Shown here: piece by piece, positions 49,400 to 62,758 of the stretch | How positions within the stretch are numbered: the stretch's first letter is position 1 | How the letters are laid out: the number at the start of each line of letters is the position of its first letter | NCBI RefSeq assembly: GCF_910589235.1 | Contig: NC_060955.1 | Span: 7,047,694-7,111,693 of the forward strand | DNA: 64,000 bases | Direction: 5' to 3' | From: Vespa crabro | Lineage: Eukaryota > Arthropoda > Insecta > Hymenoptera > Vespidae | Notes under the pieces: model-generated | Databases searched by the model: none | What the model was told of the DNA's origin: nothing | What the model saw: only the letters and a program-made list of their open reading frames with translations | Position numbers and translations under genes: made by a program

Positions 49400-49660
49400 T
49401 TCACCGGATAGGAGAACGCACGTTCGTTTTGAAATTCACGAAAGCGCATTTGAACTCTAGACCGTTAGCTCGGTTATACGTACACCTAATTGTATTAATT
49501 CCGTGCGATTATTAGTCTCCACGCCTCGACACATCCAAGGGGTTAGAAACCTACCGTTCCGATATCACCATGCCGGATATCGCCGACCGTTTACGTTAAT
49601 TTGCAATAACGCGATTCCCGTCTGCTAATCGCTGGACGAATTATTGGAATATATGTATTA
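49400..49660. other. complex block, possible conserved regulatory element
   Basis: About 260 bases without simple repeats and with many homeodomain-type words (CTAATTGTATTAATTCC, TTAATTTGC, GAATTATTGG) plus GC-rich segments (ATGCCGGATATCGCCGACCG). Frames are short on both strands. Confidence 0.2.
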
Positions 49661-50151
49661 CTAACGAAGGGGCATCGTCCCTTTGTAAAGCATTCGATAC
49701 TTGTCGTTTTCCTCATCGCGTCCATCGAGAATTTCCAACGAACGGGAAATCTATTAATTGATACTGATATGACTTCGTTCGTGCGTGGATACGTAAAAAA
49801 CGTATAGAAATTATAGAGTATTCGAAATTTCGATTAAATTCATTGTTTCATATGCAAATATTTCTACTTACGTACATTAAAAAATATTATTGGAAAGATT
49901 TTAATTTAACTTTATTCCCGTCACAAATCTTCTAATTAAACACTGTTCGAGATTTCGAATTTGTCTGTTTAAAAATCACTTTATCGAAAATTAATCAATA
50001 ATCTATTTTAATTTGTATCTATTTAATCATATCGAACGATAAATATTATCTAATAAATAATTTCTAATTAATTCGAAACCTTGTGGTTTCTCTTTTACAG
50101 GAATAATACACGATGCATAGTATGAATAATTCGATACAACGGAATGGTTGT

Positions 50152-50153
<2 letters not shown>

Positions 50154-50208
<55 letters not shown>
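50154..50208 (+). repeat. (GA)27 microsatellite
   Basis: Perfect GA run of about 55 bases. Confidence 0.96.
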
Positions 50209-50218
<10 letters not shown>

Positions 50219-51387
50219 TAATAAATACACTTATCTTATTATGTTTTCAATAAAATATATCGTCTAATATAAATCACTAATTTTTCTTTTTCTTTTGCCT
50301 TTTTTAAGATCATAATGAGGTGTTATAACAAACATATTCCTTCCTCTTCTCTCTCTCTTTGTTTGTTTTCCCTTTTTGTTTCTTTCTTTTTTTGTACTAA
50401 CTTCGGCAAAAAGCTCGCGTGGATATTACAAGATCTCTATTTCACACTCGTTCGTATAAAATTGCCCCGTGTTATTCCAATGCCGTAGCGTTTTAGCGGC
50501 ACTATCAACGACCGATCGTCATCGTCGAGAGGCAAAGTAAATTTCAAGCGTGGAAAACGAGCGCAAATTTATATCTCGAAGTGTAGCTTCTCGTACGCTT
50601 TGATCTCCCGTTTTATGCTTTGATCGAGTTGAGTTGCTGCTCTCGCGGATAAAGTTTGTATATGCGTGAAAAAGACAGAGATAGATAGGTATAGAGAGAT
50701 AGACAGACAGAGAGAGAAAGAGAGAGAGAAAACGAGGTTTGTATGTGTATGAGAAAGAGAGAACAAGTTACCTCGTGAAATCGTACAAAAGATTCGAATT
50801 AAAGCGATAAATAGCCAGAGAACGAGCTGTGGTAACGGCAAATAAAACATCGTAGACCTCTTCTAATCGTTAAATACCATTTTGAATCATTAAATCATTA
50901 AATATCATTTTGAATAAAACATTGCGAATATGTAATTATATTAAAAATTTTCAATCGCACGAAAGTGGAAGGTTACCATTTACTTAAAAAAAAATAAAAA
51001 AAATAAAAAAAAAAAAAAAAGAATTATTTCGACCTTCGGATATTAACAGATAGATAAGTAGATCTATCGATCGATAATTTCTAATTGAATTAATTGATAT
51101 TTCGATTAATCTTATGTGTTGTATAACGTTTAATATAAAAGTAAAAAAGAAAAAAAAAGAAAAAGAAGGAAAGAAGATAAAAAATTTTGTCGAGCAATCC
51201 AATATATAACAAACGTGTCTCTCGAGAAGACTTTTTGAAAGTGGCCAAATAAGGTCTCCTCTTCGTTCGAATTTCTCTTTTTTCTCCAAAATGTTCGGCC
51301 CACTCGAAAAAAGTTAATTTCTTTCGCAACGAGGATACATCGAGACTTGCTCTCTTGCTTTTTTGCGAGAAGGTATAAGGTAACATA

Positions 51388-51425
<38 letters not shown>

Positions 51426-51665
51426 AAGAGAATTGCTGCTTAATTTTAGCGCCGGCAAAGAGTCGACGAATGGCGGCTTCTGATCTCCGGCAGGACATAT
51501 ATTTTCAAGAGGAGGGAACGCGTCGACTGGCATGGCAGTGAAGCACGACGCCACGTGTCCCCACCAGGAATCACTCGGCACGTCGTTGGGATGCCATCGA
51601 GACACTTGAGATTCGTCTCCTTTCGTTTCACCTCGTTCGTCTCTCCGTCAACTCTTTCTTCTCCT

Positions 51666-51720
51666 CTTCTCTTCTCTTCTCTTCTCTTCTCTTCTCTTCT
51701 CTTCTCTTCTCTTCTCTTCT
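51666..51720 (+). repeat. (CTTCT)11 pentanucleotide array
   Basis: Eleven perfect CTTCT units, the only long pentanucleotide array noticed. Related degenerate words continue to about 51770. Confidence 0.97.
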
Positions 51721-52917
51721 CAAGTCATCTCTCTTCATCGCTCTTCATCTCATCTTTTCTCTTTCTTATCTCTTTGTTCTACACCCATAGACCCCCCACC
51801 AACCACTACCTTGTCTATCCAACATTCTCGCAATGAAGTTTTGAGAATTCAAAAATAAGAGATCCTCCAAGATACTTTACAAGACGAAATTTTCTATTGT
51901 TTCCAGATCCTTGACATCATCTTCGCAGAATAAATTCGAACTAGTACGTTGAATCATCTTTTCTTAACTCTTCTCTCAACATACTAAATCAATATTGAAA
52001 CGAATGTATTTTTAACATCGTGAAAAATCGTTTGTACTATACGTCAGTCACGATCAAAAAGATTCCTTGACGATCATCGTCATTTTATTATATATACATA
52101 TATACACACATAAATATATGTGTCTATGTGTATGTATATTTCTGTGTGTAAATAATATAAAAAAATCATTCGATATATTCATCTCTTTTTCTCGTGATAA
52201 CTCCATATAAATAAGAACGAAGAAATGCCAATGAAAAAAATAAAAAGTATCGAAATATCGAGATTTCGAAAGTAGCACGAATTTCAAAGGAGCGTCATCA
52301 CTCCGGTATACATGTAAAGACAAGTTTATAGCGATGTTAGAGATTAGAGCCCGACATGCGAGTCAGATTAGCTATCTTTGAAAAATGATCGAAGGAAGAG
52401 AATGACTTTCGTATCGTTGGTGGTTTTGACAAAAAAAAAGAGAAGAAAAAATTGCGGTTTTTCTTGATTTAAAAATGCAAAGGTTCTAATATACTTTTGA
52501 TAAATTAAATTATTTTATCATTTGTTTCATATTAGATAATATTAATGTTTAGTCGTGGAACAATCTTACATAAACAAATATATATTTATACAAATATATA
52601 TTCATTTGAAATTTTTCAATTATATATTTTTTTTTTTATAGATAAAAGATATAGAAGAATTCGTTATTATACTTTATATAATATATTATGAAGCATAATT
52701 ATAATTTTTTTAAATATCACAAAAAATGATCTAACGAACATTTTAAATGAATCCTGCAAAAATCCTCGTTAAGAAACAATATTTTTGTCTCTTTTAATAT
52801 TTATGAAGTAAGAGAAATATATAATAGAAAAATAATTTCGAATGAAACTTAGTTGAGATAGGAAAGAAGGATTATTTCGATTTTTAAGTGAACCTGACTC
52901 ATTTTGTTTCTTTTCGA

Positions 52918-52936
52918 AAGAGAGAGAGAGAGAGAA

Positions 52937-52994
<58 letters not shown>

Positions 52995-53020
52995 AAGAAA
53001 GAAAGAAAGAAAGAAAGAAA
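52918..53020 (+). repeat. (GA)n followed by (GAAA)n
   Basis: GA/GAAA tract to about 52992, then a regular GAAA array (52995-53020). Confidence 0.95.
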
Positions 53021-53539
53021 ATCGCGACGAATCCTGTGACGCATCTCTGTCCGCTGTTCAGAGATAAACTGCCAGCCATAAGTCTGAACGCAGTACACGG
53101 CTCGACGGTTCTAAAAAGCGCGCGCTTACTACAGATGCGTCGCAACGCTCTACATCGTGAGCGTCTCTTCCTTCTTCTCTTTCCCACACCACATTATGAA
53201 ATGTATAAATCTTACTTTATTGCGATCATAAACGTTCCTTCTTAAAATTAATCTTCACGACGTGTTATGCATGGAATCAACGGAGAAGAAAATTGCTATT
53301 ACGATCAAACTTTGATTCAATGATTTTATTTTTTGTAAAATCATTCAAATTACTTATCGATTAATTATATAAAACTTAATTCATTGCTATTCCTTCTAAA
53401 TATTCTCATTCTTTTATATTCTGATTTATCGTATATTAATATATTATAATTTTAATTATTGTATATTAATACAATAATTATATATTAATATTGCTAGTAT
53501 ATAATTATAATATGTATACTAGTTATACACCAGCATTAA

Positions 53540-53585
53540 AAAGAGAGAGAAAGAAAGAGAGAAAAAAGAGATAGAGATAGAGAGT

Positions 53586-53625
<40 letters not shown>
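53540..53625 (+). repeat. GA tract
   Basis: Imperfect GA/GATA tract with a perfect core at about 53591-53622. Confidence 0.93.
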
Positions 53626-53626
<1 letters not shown>

Positions 53627-54158
53627 TCAGTATCATTATATATAATATAATATCATTAAAAAAAAAAAATAAAATAAAAAAATATAAATGTTAATAAAAG
53701 AAAAATATTTCAAATTTCACGAATAAAAGCACAAGATGGATTATCAAATTCGAAAAAAGCTCAAGATCTTTAACGAGACTCTAAAAAAAAAAGAAAAAGA
53801 AGTAAACATCATGCTCCTTTGTTCATGCTAGCGCCAGAGAAAAAGGAAAGATACCCGCGTGCCGAGGAAAGATTCACGTCAAAGCAATGCGCGCGTGGAA
53901 GGACTCGACTTCGGATTCGACTTAATTTATCGCCAAGCGTAACATGTCCCTCGGTCTTCGGCGTTCTTCTTCCCGTAAAAAGGAAGAGGAGAAGAGAGAA
54001 GGAACGCAAGGCGTGTTCGCGACACCGTGTATCAATCTCTGAACTGTCTGTCTTTGATCTGTTAAAATAGTCTTAGAGTACTTTTCGCGAAGTGCCTTTC
54101 GTTTCGTGGATTCGCCCGATTAAATTCGGTCTTTAGAAAAAGATAGGTATTGAGCTTG

Positions 54159-54278
54159 AATGAAGAGAGATAGAGAATACGGAGATAGAAAGATAGGGGT
54201 AGAATTAAAAAGGGAGAAAGAAAGTGGAAGATAAAAATAGAGATAGATAGATAAAAAGAGAGATAAAGGGAGAAAGAA

Positions 54279-54310
<32 letters not shown>

Positions 54311-54408
54311 TGAAGTAGAGAGATAGAGAGAGATAGAGAGAGAAGTAGAGGGATAGGGAAAGATAGAGAAAAAGACGGATATATAAAAAGATAGAGATAG
54401 ATAGATAC

Positions 54409-54459
<51 letters not shown>

Positions 54460-54522
54460 GAGGGATAGGGAGAGATAGAGAAAAAGACGGATATATAAAG
54501 AGATAGAAATAGATAGATAGAT

Positions 54523-54571
<49 letters not shown>

Positions 54572-54612
54572 GAGAGAAAAAGACAGATATATATATATAT
54601 ATACAGAGTAAG
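54159..54612 (+). repeat. long GA/GATA block with 112-bp higher-order repeat
   Basis: About 450 bases almost without cytosine on this strand. Inside, a unit containing AGAGGGATAGGG and GAAAAAGACGGATATATAAA recurs: its five-A run is at 54369, 54481 (112 bases later) and 54577 (a shorter, diverged third copy, 96 bases later). GA runs between the copies differ in length. Confidence 0.92.
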
Positions 54613-54877
54613 AAGAGAGGAACGAAAGTGGTGGACCGGCGAAGAGGATAAAGAGCGTCGAGAGAGGAAACGAGGGTACTGAGGGTCGACGAGCCGTCCA
54701 GACGATTATTAAAGAGAACAGCCTCGACGTTTTCCTAATTATTTAGACTGCGAACGTCCGATGCGCCTTTACTTCACGCCGGTATTTAAACTTAATCCTT
54801 TCGGTCCTCTTATCGCTCTTCCCTCTTCACTCTCTCTTGCATTCTGTATTTTCGTACTAGGAGAATTTACAATTAGT

Positions 54878-54879
<2 letters not shown>

Positions 54880-54933
<54 letters not shown>
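54880..54933 (+). repeat. (GA)27 microsatellite
   Basis: Perfect GA run of about 54 bases, 270 bases after the GATA block. Confidence 0.96.
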
Positions 54934-54939
<6 letters not shown>

Positions 54940-55442
54940 CGGTTGGTATATTGTTAGTGACTTTGAAATTCTATCGCGAAGATGAGCAATGTCCGAAGAA
55001 TGGTGGTACATTACTCTTTTATTTTCTTTCTTTTTTTAATTTAAGAAATGCAAATTAACCGCAGACTGCTTAGTTTTAACATTTTTTATATTTTGTTTTT
55101 TGTTTCTCTTTTTTATTTTGTTTTAGATATATTTCTGGATAAAGAGGTGGTAACGATAACCACATGAAATAATAATTGTTGTTGCAAATGTATTGAGCGG
55201 AATACGCTCTTCGCATCTCACTGTTTATATCTCCAAACCAATTTGCTTTTGGATTGGGTTTTATATAAAAAAAAAAAAAAAGATAAATATAACTGCAAAG
55301 TCGATCGTTTTTCGTGTCTGCTTTGTTACGAACGAACAAAAATATATTATGTATAATAAAATTTATAAAAAATATATGTAATATATATATGTATATAATA
55401 GACATATATATATTAATATATATATACATACATCTTTTATAC

Positions 55443-55446
<4 letters not shown>

Positions 55447-55481
<35 letters not shown>
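55447..55481 (+). repeat. (AT)n microsatellite
   Basis: Perfect AT run within AT-rich DNA that starts at about 55360. Confidence 0.94.
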
Positions 55482-55484
<3 letters not shown>

Positions 55485-55799
55485 ACTATGTTGTACATGA
55501 CAAAGAAAATGAAATATGGGGTACTACTAAAACGTAGTTACGGTAGTCGTGGAATATGAAATATCGATTCCCTTTGTTCTCTCTACCTTTTTTTTTTTCA
55601 TCGAAGGAGAACGTTTCAACCATGAAGCACCCTTCTTTAAGAACAAACTGAGTCAGTATCAGAGTAAAAAGTATCGGAGAAATGAAAGTAAGATAAAGAT
55701 GGTTAGAGAAAGAGAAAGAAAACAGAAACGAAAGTTAAGAAGAAACTAGAGATTGGAGAAAGGACAAAGACCGAAAAGATAAAACAAAATAAAAAGGTT

Positions 55800-56280
55800 C
55801 AGATTCGGGTTATAGTATGGCGGTCGAAGCAATTTTCACGAAAGATCCATTAAGGGATCCCGACCGGTGCAATTAGTAGGTGACTTAACAAGGCCATTGT
55901 AGTCGCAAGACTCTTCGATGGGTATTCCTCTACCTCTCGCGATTTTACTCGCGGATTTAATTTACCTTTTTCCTAGACACTTTTCCTTTCATTCTTCTCT
56001 CTGCCTCTATCATCCAACTCTCTGGCATCTCTTTTCAACAAGCAAACAGGCATCAAAGAGAGCTTTCAGACCGGTGGCTAGGGTTATCGGACGAGCTATA
56101 TCGAGTTTCATTAAGCGCATTGTATGCAGGGTCGCTTGGCTCGGAGGTGGATGCGAAACGAGGCTGCGGTGAGCGAGGTGGAAGGGTTGTCGCTTCGACC
56201 AAATAACTTCCGTCAAGCCTTGCCGTTCCTGCCGTTGCTCTCGTTGCTCTGATTATCGTCCGTTACTGCTGATGCTAGCT
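55800..56280. other. GC-richer complex island, unexplained
   Basis: About 480 bases with balanced composition. Frames are open on both strands (for example plus 55918-56172 and minus 56010-56216) but neither is recognisable. A short ATG frame at about 55818 reads MAVEAIFTKDPLRDPDRCN then stops. It may be a 5' exon/promoter area or regulatory DNA. Confidence 0.2.
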
Positions 56281-57296
56281 ACTATTGCTGTTACTGGTTA
56301 TATCAAACAATTGTTTATTCTATTGGTAAAATATCGAACGTTCTACGTGGGTATTGGCCTGTTAAGTCGAACAATTGTACCTATAATTTAATCATAACTA
56401 TTGTATTGCTTTCAAATAGTATTTATCGATATATCATTTAATGATAAAACAAAGATTCAATTAACATTTGCCCGCTCGTCTAATATTCGTTTATGTTAAT
56501 ATACTGATAAGTATTCTGATTGTAGATATTAGATAGTTAAAAATGATCGTAGAGAGAAAGAGGGAGAAAGAAAAAGATAGATAGATAGATAGATAGAGAA
56601 TTTTTATATAAATTATATATTCTTCCATATAAATTAGAAAAATTATATATCAATTCGGAGATATGATATATCTATGTAATGAACTTTCTCCTTTCAAGAT
56701 ATTTCAATGTGCTCGATAAAATCGTATTTGACGTTGCCATTGATATTTCGAAGATAATGTACGATATTTCTTTTTTGAATACTATCGGAATTTCTATCTC
56801 TTGCTTTACGACAGAATCTTCATGATTCTGGTAAAGGAGAAAAGCAATGCGAACGAATAATAGACGACGTCGGAAGAAGCTACTACATAATGGCCGCATC
56901 GAGCGAAGGAACCTTCTGGGCGGTGGTCTCAATGATGATGGATCTGCTTATATCGTGCGCTGCTTACGTTCTTATAATGGACGATGCAACGCGAACATAA
57001 CGATCGTCGTTATACGAGCACGATTCTTATGAGAACATACTTTTTATCGTTTCTAACTTTCAAGAAGATTTAATCGGAATCAATCGGAAACTGATTTAAT
57101 TAATTTATTATTTCTCTCTTGTTTTCTTTTCTTTATTTTTTTTTCTTTTTTTTTCTTTTTCAAATTAAATCCTATTACGCCATTTATATATTCATATCAA
57201 AATTCGTATTCGACGAATAAAACGTCTAGATAAATTTACTGATGAAGTATCTTAAATCTTGGTCAAACTGAAAGGATTATAAATCCTATATCTATA

Positions 57297-57298
<2 letters not shown>

Positions 57299-57345
<47 letters not shown>
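57299..57345 (+). repeat. (TA)n microsatellite
   Basis: Perfect TA run preceded by TATATC units. Confidence 0.95.
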
Positions 57346-57347
<2 letters not shown>

Positions 57348-57689
57348 AGGAAAAAAATGATCGGTAAAAAATTGCAGGCGACAGAAAGAGATAATAAAAA
57401 ATGTATCGAAGAATAAGTCGTGAGAAAAGTAAAGCAACGGAGAGAAAATCATAGGATTATTTCGCGAATATAGATCGTCTGTTTTCTGAGAGTAACGTCG
57501 ATGCAAGAAACGAGAAGCTATGAAAGAAACAGAGAGCCATTAGGACCGAGAGCTTTGCCTCTGCGATTTCTCTGGGAACGGTGACGATGGCAAATAACAA
57601 ATGCGCGCCTGACTTGTGTGAGAGAGAAAAAGCGCAGCGGAGGATTGGAAGGATGCAGGATCGTGCTGAGTCAGGTCACAGAAGAAGAG

Positions 57690-57705
57690 AAAGAGATAGA
57701 GAGAT

Positions 57706-57745
<40 letters not shown>

Positions 57746-57772
57746 AGAGAGAGACAGACAGAGAGAGAAAGA
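57690..57772 (+). repeat. GA/GACA tract
   Basis: GA repeat with GACA variants. A complex GC-richer stretch follows (57780-58090) with an open plus frame of 104 codons that I do not recognise. Confidence 0.93.
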
Positions 57773-58400
57773 AGCATCGGTCCTTGTTCGGAACAGAGAC
57801 TGTGCGCGTACCCGGCGTTAATGGATTTGACAAGATTGAATTATTGCCCGCACCGTCGTCGTTAATACGTCGACCAACGGAGATGAAGAGAGAAAGAGGA
57901 AGAAGAGGGGTAGGTAACCACGTACAGGCCGACCATTCGAAAGTAATGGACCGAACACCAGGCTACTACAGAGTTGACACGCGACCGCTTCCGATAATTG
58001 CTCGGTGTCGAAAATTCCGCCCTCGATTTATCGACAACGGACGGAAAAACCGGATGTCTAGGGCACTCGAAAAAAGTACTATACGAATGGGATTTTAGCA
58101 AGTGGAGAAGAAGATCTCTTTTTCGAGGTGATAATGAAATTTCGTTTGCTTCTATAACGTATCGGAACACTTGACCTTTTTTCTCTTTTCTTTTCTTTTC
58201 TTTCCTTTTTTTTTCTTTTTTTTTTTTCATCTTGAGATCAATGACCTCGCAAAGGATCGTCGTTAGTAATTTGTCAGATTTACATCGCGTCAGTTTCTTT
58301 TTTTTTCTTTTTCTTCTTTTTCTTCTTCTTCTTCTTCTTCTTCTTTTTCCTCTGGTAAATTTTTAATCAATCGTGCCGATCGTTGTGTCTAATTAATTTA

Positions 58401-58697
58401 ATGGACTTACGGAATGTTTCAACCGCGAAAGAAGAATATGAAACATCAAATAATAATTATTGTTTCTTTTCTCTTTCTGAAAACGTTTTCGTCCTCTTAA
58501 CGATCGTTCTCTTAACGATACTCTCGAGTGGGCGTGGAGGAATTAACGTACGACGAAGAAGTTTCGAAGTAGTGGAGGGAGAAGGAATGCAACCGGGTGA
58601 AATTAGAATCTCTCTCTTGATAATTAGAAAACGGCCTCTCCTTTCTCTACAGCCGAAGAAATGGGCGAAGAAGTATTCTCTTAAGAAAACGAGATAG
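58401..58697 (+). CDS. candidate 98-residue ORF with one hydrophobic segment
   Basis: An ATG-initiated frame of 98 codons with no underlying simple repeat. The N-terminus (MDLRNVSTAKEEYETSNNN) is hydrophilic. Residues about 31-45 (VFVLLTIVLLTILSSG) could form one membrane segment, and the rest is strongly basic, ending KKYSLKKTR before TAG. That layout would suit a single-pass membrane protein with a basic C-terminal side. It sits just downstream of a TTC/poly-pyrimidine tract that ends near 58350. The same DNA has a good donor-like word on the other strand near 58406, so orientation is uncertain. No family is recognised. Length is within chance expectation for this composition. Confidence 0.2.
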   Translation: MDLRNVSTAKEEYETSNNNYCFFSLSENVFVLLTIVLLTILSSGRGGINVRRRSFEVVEGEGMQPGEIRISLLIIRKRPLLSLQPKKWAKKYSLKKTR

Positions 58698-59099
58698 CTA
58701 AAGAAGCGAGTCGTTTGATAATCGTATTTCAGTTACTTTCATTAGGTCTCTTTGGTATGGGACAGTTAGGATATGACTTGTTTCGAGGGAAGGACATTGA
58801 CCTCCATTACAACTGAACAATTTGCTTGGCGAATGGATTTATCATTTTTCCTATCCTACTCTCTCTCTCTCTCTCTCTCTCTTTTTTACACTCTCGTTTA
58901 ACTGTCAGCCATCGTGTAAAAGTTATGAGAACATTCAAATAACAATACCATCGATAATAATTCGAACTTTTGGGTATGATCTAAAGTATACGTCTCTTTT
59001 CTATGTAATTTCAAGAATTAACGCAAACTTTGGTATATTAAGCCAAGCGAAACTCTCCAAGCGGCACGTTTTATGAAAAATGCTTTTGAACTCGTTTGA

Positions 59100-61077
59100 T
59101 TTATATAATCTAACACATTATTGAGAAAGAGAGAGAAAAAGAATCATTTCTTTTCGTATTCTTTTAAAATGCAGTTTCACAATTCATAAAAAATTATGTA
59201 TTAAAGGTTATAAAAACATTAATGTTATGATATTGAAAAATTTTCAAAGAACACGTAACTTCGAATATGAAAAAAATAATTTTCATATAATAAACTGCGA
59301 ACGACCGATGAAACGAATTTTTTATTAAGCATGATTTTAAGCTCCCGTGGAAAGTCACGTATCCATTTTATTATCAGAAGACGTGAATTTCAAAAGTATT
59401 TCGTTAAACCTTCGGCCGAAACCATAGCTAAGGTTTATCTACATTAGGAAGTCGCCGTCTCCAATACCAACATATATATGAATATAAGAATTTAAATAAC
59501 GAGCACGAAGTAGTCAACAAACTTTTCCATTTCGTGGCTCGCAAAAGTCACTCGATAGATGCGACCTAATTTCAGCGATTCTCTGAAACTTTTAAATTTT
59601 GGTGGTTTCCTTTTAAGCACGTTAACGATATTACTAATATTTGAGGATCCTCAAGAATTCTTCATATAGTGGATTAAATTCAAAATAAACTAACATTCAT
59701 TATTCTTATCACGTCGTTTATAAATGCGCACTCGCTTATACGTATAACCATAGTAAATTCTGACGAATTTGTGGTTTCATTAATACGGCAGTTTCAATAA
59801 TCCACGAATGTTAATGGCCGTCACGTCGTATGGTCTGCATAATAAACGTTCACAATAAATAAACGTTACCGATAATCTATCCACGAATGTATTTGATATT
59901 GAATAATTTCTACGTTCTAACTAACATTAATCTAAATATTTATTAATTTTAATGAGAAGATAATTATTTATTTTATTTATTCAATTTAAATAGTATAAAA
60001 TGTAACTTAGATGTTTCTTGAACGAAATACTATCTATGAAGTATATTTGTAAATTAATATAAAATGTATAAACCCTCTTGTTGTGATTGAAAATTGTATA
60101 AACAAATTCCTTTAAATATTTCGATCCTAAGTAATATCATAGAGTAAAAATAGCTATAAATTCATAAAATTATAGATATATCATGATGATTGTAATTAAA
60201 TTACTGTCATTAATCTTTTATAATATTCGCAAAAAGAAAGAAAAAGAGTAAAAGAGAAATGAAAGAGAGAGATAGGTAATGTATGCGATTTTATGCAAAT
60301 ATATAATCGAAAGTATACAAACAAGATCTTATTATTGTTTGATTAGCAGCCTCAGAAATTTGTAATATTTCATAAGCAAGCAAAGCTTTATGTAACGAGA
60401 TTGTATAACAAACTATGTATCGATCTACTTGGCTCAATGTTCCATCGCATATATTTTTCCCCTTTTGAAGATCGTTCTAACTATCTTTACTTACGTCGAA
60501 TAATCTTCGTCTCTGGTAAACCTTGATTCGTCAACTAATCTTATTAAAATAAGGTCACCTTGATGTGTATAAATAAATTGTTACATTATAGATATTTATA
60601 CAACGGTAAATTAATATTGGAAATTATCGAATTTAATTATTAAATCGTAAAAAAGAATATAATGTCAAACATTTTCACGCGTCATTTCAAAATAGAATTT
60701 TCTACGTTAACGCGACGATCGATTCTCCGAAGTAGTTTGAAAAAAAAAACAAAAAAAGAAAAATAAACAAACAAAAAGGAAAATCAAAAAAACCAAGTTG
60801 GCCCGATTATCCAGTATAAATTTAAGCCGAGGTAAAATTACGTCAGAAAAGTTACCTAAGCGTCAACGGGTAAAAAAGTCCGTGTGTATCGCTTGTTGCT
60901 ACTCACTCGCTTGAATAGATTTCGTTTTCGGACGTTACCTCCGTTTTCGTTTCGGGTCGTTCATTCCTGCCAAAGTTTTCTGACGATGCTCCAACATCTC
61001 CCAGTAAAATCCGTTTGATACACGCGAGAGTATCGAATTTCGGTGGCTTTCGATACCTTTGAGAAAAGTCATTTCAA

Positions 61078-61111
<34 letters not shown>

Positions 61112-61580
61112 CCTCCTTTTCGTTTCCTTCTATATATATTTCCTTTCCAGATCATAATTCTAGTGAATTTTTATACGTTACCTTTCCCTACTACATTTTC
61201 AGATCTTTTAATCAAGCCGGTAAAATTAAATACAAAAATACACGTTTACTGTTTTTTGTATTGAAATTAATTAAAATAAAGTTTTTATTGAAATTATTAA
61301 ATTTTTTATTTATTACGTTCCATTTAAATATATAGGTATAATCATAAATTTTAATAGAAATAATTATATAAGTTTCGTGGGGAAAATCAAATTTTCATTT
61401 TATAATTTTCATTTTAAATAATGAATTAAAGAAAAAATTCGTTTTATAATATGGACATAATTATTATCTTATGTTACACTTATTTATTTATGTAAATATA
61501 TATGATTATATTGAAAAGCAATAAAATGAAATATAAAAGACCTAAATATAAATCCTCTTCCTTTTTCTTTTTACTTTTGT
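59100..61580. other. AT-rich spacer with two complex patches
   Basis: Mostly AT-rich. Patches near 59340-59600 and 60830-61040 are more complex and could be regulatory. A CT tract lies at 61080-61112. No gene seen. Confidence 0.5.
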
Positions 61581-62618
61581 TTTTAAGGAAACGATGACGA
61601 CGACGACAACGACGACGACAACATAGCTCGATGATTATAGATAACAGTGAGAAAATCTGAAAGCTACGACGTTTGCATTGAATTATTGATCGAAAGCAGC
61701 TGGCACAGCCTGTGTAAAAAGGGTTTTGCGTTTTCCACTCTCAGATGGAAATCTAGGGACTTATCGATATTGAATATTTTCCCCGACTTTCTCCCATTCT
61801 AGCTGTGGTACCATTGCTATTCGAAGTCAACGGGGATATTTCTACTTCGCAGCCAAATATCGTGGACGAATTCGTTGAAATGTTATAAGAAACATATGTA
61901 CGTTGGAAAAGTTAACAAGATCCTCGCGTATTAATAGATATTTATTCTGAAATAACAGTAAAAGTGAAAAATTTTCTAATATTTGATTCGTATAAATCTT
62001 TATAAATAAATTTAATTTCAAAAGTAATTTTGTTCGATATTACAAAATTTCGTGGATCATCAATTCAGATATACGAATTTTCAATCAAACTTTTTGTTCA
62101 AAATAACTAACTAATTGGATAAAATAATTAACTGATCTTTACCGATGGTGCATCTTCTACATAAAGATTATCGAGAGCAATGTATTTGAAGCAACTTAAC
62201 CAATTGCAACTTGTCGAGTTCCGGAACCCGCATTGAATACTCTCAAGAATCATTACGTATCCACAAATTACAAGCCAGGGGACAAAGATCGTGGCTCCCG
62301 ATAAATTCTATCTCGATGAATATTCTCTCAGCCCGATATTAATTCACTCAATTTTGAAACTACAAGATGTAAATGATAAAGAAGGATTAATTTACTGTAA
62401 AAATTAAACTTTATCGATGTGAAACAATCTGTAAGGATTTCTTTGTTTTTGATTTTTATTTACGGGATAGGATAAAAATCATAAAAATAAATAAATAAAC
62501 ATTACATATATTATATTTGTAAAAACTAATATTTGATAAAAAAAAAGCTTTCTCGAAGCTAGCACCTAAGCTAACACGTACGTAAAAGTAGAATACTAAA
62601 TTCGAATCGTGCTTTCGT

Positions 62619-62622
<4 letters not shown>

Positions 62623-62664
<42 letters not shown>
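62623..62664 (+). repeat. (TA)21 microsatellite
   Basis: Perfect TA run immediately before the exon-like segment at 62704. Confidence 0.95.
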
Positions 62665-62668
<4 letters not shown>

Positions 62669-62703
62669 TGTCCTGAGAACCATTGACTTTTCTAACATTA
62701 TAG

Positions 62704-62758
62704 TTGAAGGGTAGTGATCACGTTGACCGCTGCATGGTACCCGGTTGGGTTGTAAGAT
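62704..62758 (+). other. 55-base exon-like segment between consensus splice signals
   Basis: It is preceded by TTTTCTAACATTATAG (branch-point-like CTAAC, then AG) and followed by GTAAGTAAGT. One frame is open throughout (LKGSDHVDRCMVPGWVVR). The branch word is unusually close to the AG, and the next acceptor-like site (62800) would leave an intron of only about 42 bases. Treat as a weak exon candidate. Confidence 0.15.

Noticed and set aside
51090..51605. 171-codon minus frame
   Set aside because: It crosses a GA tract and a poly-A/GAAA tract. The intervening residues are not recognisable and other frames are open too.
52083..52145. Fold-back of TATACATATATACACACATA with a related inverted segment
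   Set aside because: Explained by alternating AT/GT simple repeats; arms are imperfect.
62710..62725. GTGATCACG resembling an internal U1 snRNA word
   Set aside because: No other U1 features and no snRNA promoter element.
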